From Primula veris (taxonomy: Eukaryota > Streptophyta > Magnoliopsida > Ericales > Primulaceae), in contig OY821740.1 in NCBI GenBank assembly GCA_963682055.1, positions 40,940,795-41,004,794 on the forward strand: a stretch of DNA of 64,000 nucleotides, written 5' to 3'. Each line of letters begins with the position of its first letter. Positions within the stretch are counted from its first letter, which is position 1. The translations under genes and the position numbers were made by a program. Below, piece after piece: positions 56,016 to 64,000 of this stretch. Under the pieces are notes generated by a model that saw only the letters and a list, made by a program, of their open reading frames with translations, ran no database searches and was not told the origin of the DNA.

Positions 56016-56029
<14 letters not shown>
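54674..56029. other. Intergenic sequence with short inverted motifs
   Basis: TTACAACTTCAGTTATAACT near 55190 and AGTTATAACTGAAGTTCTATA near 55560 are inverted and may be ends of another MITE (about 55150-55620). No gene is visible. Confidence 0.4.

Positions 56030-56082
<53 letters not shown>
56030..56082. repeat. (TG)n microsatellite
   Basis: About 26 uninterrupted TG dinucleotides preceded by TA repeats. Confidence 0.9.
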
Positions 56083-56084
<2 letters not shown>

Positions 56085-56754
56085 CTAACTCATAAAAGAA
56101 AGATGGTACGAGCAAGAGTTTATGAGTGATGAGAGTTTTGATATGATGTTACGAGCATACAAAGAAGTGAAAAAATGCCTAATTAAATTTCTCCATGTTA
56201 AGGGTACCCCGGATGCAGCCAAATCCTTCTCATCTTTTACCATCTCACATAATTACAAAAAGATATATCACAACGTGTCAATGTCACGTAGTTCAGTCTC
56301 TCGTATTCATATTCAAATTATGGTTCCGCCAAAACCACATTATGTCCTTAAATTTGAATGGTCCTATGTACTTATTTTGACTGTCAAAACTCATGAGGAT
56401 CACATATCAAATTGTTGAACTACAATAATGCAACTCATCATTAATTAACGTTACTACGTACCAGAATTGAGAGTGATATAACAACAACATTGTATTTTTT
56501 TTAATCCATACCCGGTCACTTTATTATTGCAAAATGTAACAAAAATATTCACTCGTGGGCTAAAAGCCCCAACGACGACTATTCCGACCAAAGTTAGTAA
56601 AACTAGCAAAAGGTTTATAGGAACTTAAAAGAACAAGCAGAAAAGCTTAATAAACCTAAACAAATAAAAGAGTGAAAGTCATCTCCAAAAAATACAACTT
56701 CGAGCTAAAAAGCCTAATAAGCAATCCAAAGCCAAGTTAGACAAGAAATGTATC
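56083..56754. other. Intergenic sequence, dispersed-repeat fragments
   Basis: 56335-56440 resembles 46310-46420 and 57205-57320 (TGTCCTTAAATTTGA...TCATGA...ATCA). The 98-codon ORF at 56122 runs through this repeat and is not conserved in the other copies. Confidence 0.45.
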
Positions 56755-58210
56755 AAAAACAATTAAACCACAAAGAGGGGTAATCACATCAGAAACAGCT
56801 TTACAACTGTTCGGTCAAAACTTTAAACTTTTTCAGTCATTTTTTTTTATTTCTCAGATTTTTTGGATTTTTTCATTTTTATTTTCTGCAATTTTTCCAA
56901 TTTTTATTTGCTAGTTAGGAGAAATTGATCAGTCCTTAATTAGTTCGGTTTTATGGACAAATTCTTAATTAAATTGTAAATAAGATATCAATCAAATATT
57001 TACCCATAAAAGTTTTAACATTTTTTTTAAACAAAGAAAGAATCACATCGATGAAGAGTATGTACTGGTTCTTTACAAACGGAAAGTTTTAACATTATCA
57101 ACTCAACTTTGTATTGTTTTCCTATAGAAATTTTCAACTAATCCGTAATTCGATCTCAAGCATTACTAGCTATCTATCGACGAATGAACAGCCCCAGGTT
57201 CCGTCAACTACATGTGTCCTTAAATTTGAGTGAACATGTGCATGTACTAAATGAGTGTCATGACTCATGAGTATCATATCTCGCCAATTTTGTTGGACTT
57301 ACAATCACAATAATGCAACACTTGTTTGGTAAATGCTTTTTATTCCACACGACAAACATGAGAGGAACCGGTTAGAGCAATTATACCAATTTTGTTGATA
57401 ATAATAGACCAATAATATTCCAACTCTTTGAACATTAAATTGCCATCTATGACATATTATTGTAGACGCTTCTATAAATCTTTTCTCTTTCTCCTCTCAT
57501 TTAGTACCAAAGATATACTATTACACACTATTTTTTTTGCTTGAATATCTCTTTTGATTCCCAAATAAACACTAAATCTACAAGTTTGTTGATACTTTTC
57601 TATCCAAAAAAAATATTTTTTAAATTTGGATAAAAGTTGAGATTTGATATAAAAAAAAAAGAAGTGATTGTACGTGTATCTTAGATTAATTTTCCTTTTG
57701 TAAGTTTCTTCTATTGATCCCATTAAATTAAATGTAAAAATAATTTATTTATTTTTATATATTTACTTGTTATTTAAACTGCAAAGTTAAATAATAGTGT
57801 AATTTTTTTATTTAGTCAATTTGTATTTTAGATAGACTGTTGAAGAAAGAAACATGTAAGTTAAATATGTATTTTGGATGATTTGTTGTACCGAATGTGT
57901 ATTATAGTTAATGTGTAAACTAGATATATGGGATTTTTAATGTAAAAATATAGAACTTCCCTTACGGATGCTCTATCCAAAGGGGCTACGCATTTAATGG
58001 ATATTTAGAACAGGGCCTGGTAGCTTCTAAATGAAGTGTTGCAATCTGACATCCGAATATTTAAGGACATATTTAATTTTCTATTTAGCCCTTCAAGTAA
58101 TTTTTCTTTTTATTTGTCTCGTTTGTTTCAGTTTGTTATTAGACTTGATACATTTTACTTTAGTATGGTTTTTCCCCATTTTTTAATTCTCTCTATTAAT
58201 AAAATTAAAA

Positions 58211-58273
58211 ATTGTTTTTCTCCACCGTTTAGAAATAATAGTATCAGTTATCTAAATGGTGGAGAAAAACAAT
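58211..58273. repeat. 22-bp hairpin in duplication copy 1
   Basis: ATTGTTTTTCTCCACCGTTTAG and, 19 bp later, its near inverse complement CTAAATGGTGGAGAAAAACAAT (one G:T-type mismatch). In copy 2 (61022-61084) the arms match perfectly. Confidence 0.75.
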
Positions 58274-58520
58274 AGTATCAGTTATCAAATCCAAATAGAA
58301 AGAATACTTGTTGTTACATTATTTTAATTTTAATGTTGAAATTTTAGTATATACAAAATGGCCGGTTTGGTGTGCCTGTGTTGTAATTTTTCTATTAATG
58401 ATTGTGCGACTCTTTTTATAGGATTTTTCTTAGGATCAGATGAATTTTTGGAGATCTACATTAATTATAAGCTTAGCTAGTTTCATACCTGCAGTATGAG
58501 AGACAATATATATATAAGTC

Positions 58521-58668
58521 ACTTGCATTTCTGTAAATTGTTTTCACGACTCGAACACGTCACTTGCATGTCACATGGCAACAACATTACCGTTGCACGC
58601 GTCAAGGCTTGCCCTTCTATTATGTGATCTATAGGTCATTAAATTTTTTGATTCAATAAACTAGTGTC
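58521..58668 (-). mobile_element. SINE-like module
   Basis: The minus strand carries GTGTTCGAGTCGTGAAAAC, close to a tRNA-like B box (GGTTCGANNCC), followed by AGAAATGCAAGTG. Related copies lie at 59116-59265, 61607-61755 (opposite strand) and 61931-62080. The resemblance is to tRNA-derived plant SINE heads. No clear A box or poly-A tail is visible. Confidence 0.4.
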
Positions 58669-59557
58669 AGAATATATTATTTATTTTGATTATAGCTCTG
58701 GTAATTTCCTATGGCAGGAAGAAAAAACAGGCAACTCGTACGTGATGCCGGATTTGGCAAATTGATCTTGTGGCAAAATAATTTTAACCATTCTCTCATT
58801 TTGTGATTGTCCGGTTTAGGTCTGAAATGTTTGAATCTGGCCAAACTTTACGACACGGAACAGTTAAAATTAATCCAACTTAACCATTAATAAATTACGG
58901 GGCCTGCCTCTGGGTCCATAAATCTTGTATATAAGCAGTACGTAATTATTATGTGCAAAGAATTGAACCACATATACAACATCAAACAAGAATCCCTCCA
59001 TGGTCCAACCCGAATTGCCATATTTGCAAGTTGCAACATTTAGCCAGAGATCAACTACCTATGCATGGGGAATTAATTAAGAGGGAGCCAATTTAGGCAT
59101 AATGTAGACACCAACCTCTTGCATTTCTGTAAAATGTTTTCAGGACTCGAACACATGACTTACATGTCACATAACAACAACATTAGCGTTGCATGCGGCA
59201 AGGCTCTCTCTTCTAATATGTGATTTATAGGTCATTAAATTTTTTGATTCAATAAACTGTTTTCATTCGGAATACTCATAAAGTAAAGGTGAGCTTAATC
59301 CGCAACTGACATTCTATCAAAAACTAGTTTCTCCAGCTTTAAAAAGCCATTAGAAAAAACTTAGAGGGGTAATCACTTAATAACAAGTTTTCAACTGATC
59401 AGTTATAAACTATATAAACTCCAGCCATTTACTGAAAATGCTATATTAGGATAAAAGTTATTAAACAAAGAAATAGGTAATCACATAGGAACAGATTTAC
59501 AACTATCACCCTAGATAATTATAACTTCTCCAGCCATTTTTAGAAATGGTATATTTG

Positions 59558-62121
59558 AAAAAACAATTAAACCACAAAGAGGGGTAATCACATCAGAAAC
59601 AGCTTTACAACTGTTCGGTCAAAACTTTAAACTTCTTCAGTTATTTTTTTTTATTTCTCAGATTTTTTGGATTTTTCCATTTTTATTTTCTGCAATTTTT
59701 CCAATTTTTCCTATTTTTATTTGCTAGTTAGGAGAAATTGACCAGTCCTTAATTAGTTTCGGTTTTATGGACCAATTCTTAATTAAATTGTAAATAAGGT
59801 ATCAATCAAATATTTACTCATAAAAGTTTTAACATTTTTTTTAAACAAAGAAAGAATCACATCGATAAAGAGCATGTACTGGTTCTTTACAAACGGAAAG
59901 TTTTAACATTATCAACTCAACTTTGTATTGTTTTCCTATAGAAATTTTCAACTAATCCGTAATTCGATCTCAAGCATTACTAGCTATCTATCGACGAATG
60001 AACAGCCCCAGGTTCCGTCAACTACATGTGTCCTTAAATTTGAGTGAACATGTGCATGTACTAAATGAGTGTCATGACTCATGAGTATCATATCTCGCCA
60101 ATTTTGTTGGACTTACAATCACAATAATGCAACACTTGTTTGGTAAATGCTTTTTATTCCACACGACAAACATGAGAGGAACCGGTTAGAGCAATTATAC
60201 CAATTTTGTTGATAATAATAGACCAATAATATTCCAACTCTTTGAACATTAAATTGCCATCTATGACATATTATTGTAGACGCTTCTATAAATCTTTTCT
60301 CTCTCTCCTCTCACTTAGTACCAAAGATATACTATTAAACAGTATCTTTTTTGCTTGAATATCTCTTTTGATTCCCAAATAAACACTAAATCTACAAGTT
60401 TGTTGATACTTTTCTACCCAAAAAAAATATTTTTTAAATTTGGATAGAAGTTGAGATTTGATATAAAAAAAAAAGTGATTGTACGTGTATCTTAGATTAA
60501 TTTTCCTTTTGTAAGTTTCTTCTATTGATCCCATTAAATTAAATGTAAAAATAATTTATTTATTTTTATATATTTACTTGTAATTTAAACTGCAAAGTTA
60601 AATAATAGTGTAATTTTTTTATTTAGTCAATTTGTATTTTAGATAGACTGTTGAAGAAAGAAACATGTAAGTTAAATATGTATTTTGGATGATTTGTTGT
60701 ACCGAATGTGTATTATAGTTAATGTGTAAACTAGATATATGGGATTTTTAATGTAAAAATATAGAACTTCCCTTACGGATGCTCTATCCAAAGGGGCTAC
60801 GCATTTAATGGATATTTAGAACAGGGCCTGGTAGCTTCTAAATGAAGTGTTGCAATCTGACATCCGAATATTTAAGGACATATTTAATTTTCTATTTAGC
60901 CCTTTAAGTAATTTTTCTTTTTATTTGTCTCGTTTGTTTCAGTTTGTTATTAGACTTGATACATTTTACTTTAGTATGGTTTTTCCCCATTTTTTAATTC
61001 TCTCTATTAATAAAATTAAAAATTGTTTTTCTCCACCATTTAGAAATAATAGTATTAGTTATCTAAATGGTGGAGAAAAACAATAGTATCAGTTATCAAA
61101 TCCAAATAGAAAGAATACTTGTTGTTACATTATTTTAATTTTAATGTTGAAATTTTGTCTACATTATGCCTAAATTGACCCCCTCTTAATTAATTCCCCA
61201 TGCATAGGTAGTTGATCTCTGGCTAGATGTTGCAACTTGCAAATATGACAATTCGGGTTGGACCATGGAGGGGTTCTTGTTTGATGGTGTATATGTGGTC
61301 CAATTCTTTGCACGTAATATTTACGTACTGCTTATATACAAGATTTATGGACCCAGAGGCCCGCCCCGTAATTTATTAATGGTTAAGTTGGATTAATTTT
61401 AACTGTTCCGTATCGTAAAGTTTGGCCAGATTCAAACATTTCATACCTAAACCGGACAATCACAAAATGAGAGAATGGATAAGACTATTTTGCCACAAGA
61501 TCAATTTGCCAAATCCGGCATCACGTAGGAGTTGCCTGTTTTTTCTTCCTGCCATAGGTAATTACCAGAGCTATAATCAAAATAAATAATGTATTCTAAC
61601 ACTAGTTTATTGAATCAAAAAATTTAATGACCTATAGATCACATAATAGAAGGGCAAGCCTTGACGCGTGCAACGGTAATGTTGTTGTCATGTGACATGC
61701 AAGTGACGTGTTCGAGTCGTGAAAACAATTTACAGAAATGCAAGTGACCTATATATATATTGTCTCTCATACTGCAGGTATGGAGCTAGCTAAGCTTATA
61801 ATTACTGTAGATCTCCAAAAAGTCATCTGATCCTAATAAAAGTATGTATCCTATAAAAAGAGTCGCACAATCATTAGTAGAAAAATTATAACACAAGCAC
61901 ACCAAACCGGCCATTTTGTATATACACGAACCTCTTGCATTTCTGTAAAATGTTTTCAGGACTCGAACACATGACTTACATGTCACATAACAACAACATT
62001 AGCGTTGCATGTGGCAAGACTCGCTCTTCTAATATGTGATTTATAGGTCATTAAATTTTTTGATTCAATAAACTATTTTCATTCGGAATACTCATAAAGT
62101 AAGTGTGAGATTAATCCGCAG
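59558..62121. repeat. Large tandem duplication, copy 2 with inverted core
   Basis: See copy 1. The core 61157-61924 is reversed relative to copy 1. Block ends are GTATATACAAAATG and GTCTACATTATG, weakly similar, so the core may be a TIR element or a recombination product. Confidence 0.85.
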
Positions 62122-62437
62122 ATTATTTCGTTAGCTTGTAATGTTTGGAAGAAAATTATAGTGATAATACCCGGTAAATTTAATTCCGAGGAAACTACTA
62201 GGCGGGTTTGCCAAAACTCTATATATCGTGGTGTTATCTCTTCCTTACTATTTATGATTGTACGCATGATTCAATTTATTCATTAATTATTATTGCATGT
62301 TATTGTTGCTAGAGTAGAAATCGAACTAGTTAGTTTGTTAGTTGTGCTAGCTTAACTTTTAATTCCGCAAAAAACGCTAAATCTTATACATTCCCTTTAA
62401 AATTTAGCCGCACGGATCAAAACAATAATTAAGCTGG
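62122..62437. other. AT-rich sequence before the second Tat element
   Basis: No feature is visible. GCTGG (62433-62437) would be the left target duplication of the element starting at 62438. Its partner lies outside the window. Confidence 0.45.
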
Positions 62438-63161
62438 TGTTAAAATATCCATTCAATGTTACTACTGGCGAGCTTGATTTTCTTTCCAAGCTCGACTTAA
62501 TCAATTCGCGTCGGCTCCGATCTTCCGAGGTATCCGAAGAGGGCTATGTCGGCTACGGTGACGAGGTGATCTTCGTGCCTGCACAAGAAACGAACAGGGG
62601 CCCGGGGTTGGTACCAGGTTTTCCCTCTCCAACGATCAAGTCAGTATCGGTGTTAACTGAAAGTAGGAATATAATTAAGGGTGAGGGATCGGGCCAGTTA
62701 CAAGTCGCGGTATCGGATGGCACAGGCAGTTTTCTGGGGGTCCGGGTTGTTTAAGCTTTATCTCTCCTCTCTGTATTTGTGCGTCCACCACTAAGTGGTA
62801 TTAGTGGGGGTATTTATAGTGTGATCAGAGGTGTATTAGCTCTTGGATCACTGTACTGTAAGATGCTGATCAGACGGCGTTAGGTCATTTATGACTCTGA
62901 CAAGAGTACTGTCCTCTACCGGGGACCACAGGGAGGTGGCCTGTGATTGGGCCACGTCGATGAAATGCCAGGAGGGTCCCCCAGGGGAGCAGCAGCATTA
63001 ATTGGGGAAGCGTACTCAACACGCTTCTTTGGGCCGGCCTAGGTTCAGCCCGGTCTATCAAGGTCCGGGTTGATACGACATCCACTATGTAGGGCCCGGT
63101 TTGTCTGTTTTCGTGGTGGTATCGGTCCGGACGAGGGGATGCTGACATTCCCTCGCCAACA
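62438..63161 (-). repeat. 3' LTR of a second Tat-type element (minus strand)
   Basis: A GC-richer block starts TGTTAAAAT and ends CGCCAACA, so read on the minus strand it begins TGTTGGCGAGG and ends TTTTAACA, with TGTT/AACA ends. A TATA box (CTATAAATACC) lies on the minus strand at 62811-62821. Beyond the right edge the minus strand reads CCGGACAGGGAGC, sharing CAGGGAGC with the polypurine tract of the first element. Only one LTR is in view, so the boundaries are inferred. The ORF 62437-62754 falls in U5 and starts at a GTG, so I do not call it a gene. Confidence 0.6.
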
Positions 63162-63174
63162 GCTCCCTGTCCGG
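63162..63174 (-). other. Probable polypurine tract of the second Tat element
   Basis: Minus strand CCGGACAGGGAGC is adjacent to the inferred LTR start. Confidence 0.45.
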
Positions 63175-63669
63175 AGTCGTCGTTAGTGGCAAGGTTGGTG
63201 AGTATCTTCCTCACTTTACGGGGACTCCGGTCATTCTGTCTTCATGTTTGGCTGTCTAGAGGCACCTCGGCGTGGCTCGTTTTGTGATACGTGTTCAACC
63301 ATTCATGGATCCCTTACACGTGGAGCATGCCTGTTTTGCAATTATGAGGCGCCGCCTCTGTCTCTTCGATTTCTTCAATGTCATTAATGCTAAAACGGCT
63401 GAAGGGTGACACTTGGCAGACGACCTATGCTTGCTGTACACGTGGAAGGTGTGGGTTGAGTTGCGGCTGCCATTTATGGGAGTTCGTGTAATGAGCCGTC
63501 GCGGTCTTTTCACCTTCTGGTTGATGTCTTTTCACCTTCCATTGGGGATCTATAAATACCCTCAGTGAAATCTCATTTTCACTTTCTCACCCTCTCTCTA
63601 AAATTTCTTACAGCAAACCACTTTCTCTTTCCTTCCCATACTTAGCGAGCTCTCAAATACTTAACCGGC
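63175..63669 (+). promoter_or_regulatory. Promoter and leader of the second element's antisense ORF
   Basis: GC-moderate non-coding sequence with TATAAATACC at 63551-63560, then a pyrimidine-rich leader (63580-63640), then the ATG at 63670. The position between the LTR and an antisense ORF repeats the layout of the first Tat element. Confidence 0.55.
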
Positions 63670-64000
63670 ATGGTGATAACACACGGAGCCGGAAAGGGTC
63701 CGATGGTTGCTCCTCAACCACGACGTTTGGCGGTGATGGCCAACGCATTGCCGTTCAGGGCTATGGTCGTTGACCCGGCCTTGTCGGTGGCAGTTAATGA
63801 CAGCAGCATAATGGTCAGGCAACACGGGCCTGACCTCGACGAGTTTAGGCAGCTATGCGAAATCGGAGAAGAATTCAAGCTCCGAAGGTGCGAGAGTGCC
63901 GACGAGGTGAACGGCATCGTGGCTGATCCCAAAAACATGGTAACACTCTCCCTCTCCACTCTTATGTTCGGAGGTACTGACCTCCCCATCCCGGAGCTAC
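63670..64000 (+). CDS. Antisense eORF of the second Tat element, N-terminal part
   Basis: An open frame of 110 codons from MVITHGAGKGPMVAPQPRR runs off the window. Residues about 56-110 (DEFRQLCEIGEEF, ADEVNGIV, MFGGTDLP) line up with exon 2 of the first element's eORF (KDFKELAGIPDN, DEEVLRFV, FTGGLRLP) in order and spacing. That makes it the same protein family (Transposase_28-like). It reads away from the inferred 3' LTR, antisense to its element, as in the first copy. It is truncated by the window, so the full domain content is unknown. Confidence 0.65.
   Translation, partial: MVITHGAGKGPMVAPQPRRLAVMANALPFRAMVVDPALSVAVNDSSIMVRQHGPDLDEFRQLCEIGEEFKLRRCESADEVNGIVADPKNMVTLSLSTLMFGGTDLPIPEL

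Larger units (their letters stand above)
56755..59307. repeat. Large tandem duplication, copy 1
   Basis: About 2.55 kb repeated at 59558-62121, after 250 bp of partly related sequence. 56755-58345 is collinear and nearly identical with 59558-61156. 58347-59109 is present in the second copy only in inverted orientation (61157-61924). 59110-59307 is again collinear (61925-62121). No ORF with a coding signature lies within it. Confidence 0.85.

Noticed and set aside
57472..60534. 83-codon ORF present in both large duplication copies (57472-57723 and 60286-60534)
   Set aside because: Shared because the DNA is duplicated; amino-acid changes are as frequent as silent ones and there are no motifs.
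62437..62754. 105-codon ORF starting at a GTG
   Set aside because: Falls in the inferred U5 of a minus-strand LTR; no ATG start and no recognisable domain.

Overview
The window is nuclear DNA of a flowering plant, most likely a eudicot. It is AT-rich, its only cellular protein-coding genes are two plant-type cytochrome P450s (CYP96A-like), and nearly everything else is plant transposable-element DNA: Ty3/gypsy Tat, Ty1/copia, a Cassandra TRIM, MULE, CACTA, hAT and pogo/Emigrant-like elements, foldback MITEs and a LINE relic. The species cannot be named from what is here.

Left third (1-20640): a 17.7-kb Tat-lineage LTR retrotransposon (2768-20439, 572-bp LTRs, 5-bp target duplication AAAAC) sits inside an older 510-bp tandem duplication. 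Its gag-pol is one continuous reading frame broken by four in-frame stop codons. Between integrase and the 3' LTR lie 10.5 kb of unusual sequence. First come thirteen copies of an 86-bp tandem repeat. Then comes an antisense multi-exon gene (15064-10912). Then come at least five further antisense coiled-coil ORFs, each with its own TATA box, two of them clear paralogues. The right edge of the window (62438-64000) is the start of a second Tat-type element in the opposite orientation, and its antisense ORF shares a block with the first one.

Middle (20567-34860): a pogo/Emigrant-like element, a 2.6-kb Pack-MULE-like element with a near-perfect 9-bp target duplication, a CACTA MITE and a LINE fragment lead into P450 gene A (minus strand, exons 33906-33081 and 27070-26364). 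Its intron is swollen by a 5.0-kb MULE-like element that itself holds a 184-bp tandem array, a duplicated non-coding block, a Cassandra element with 5S rRNA-derived LTRs and a hAT MITE.

34858-42723: an LTR-like end plus initiator-Met primer-binding site precede an unrecognised ORF. That ORF is split by a complete 4.8-kb copia element (35713-40551, minus strand, TSD ATCAG) and followed by a 474-bp foldback element.

42724-62437: repeat-rich intergenic DNA with foldback elements, CACTA relics and microsatellites. It holds P450 gene B (exons 51050-50228 and 49488-48782), a segmental duplicate of gene A, with a 2-kb TIR element in its upstream region. It ends in a 2.5-kb tandem duplication in which a 768-bp central block is inverted in one copy. 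The P450 pair is nearly identical in exon 2 and the 3' flank but well diverged in exon 1, which suggests recent gene conversion. P450 5'-flank sequence recurs, partly inverted, in several places.
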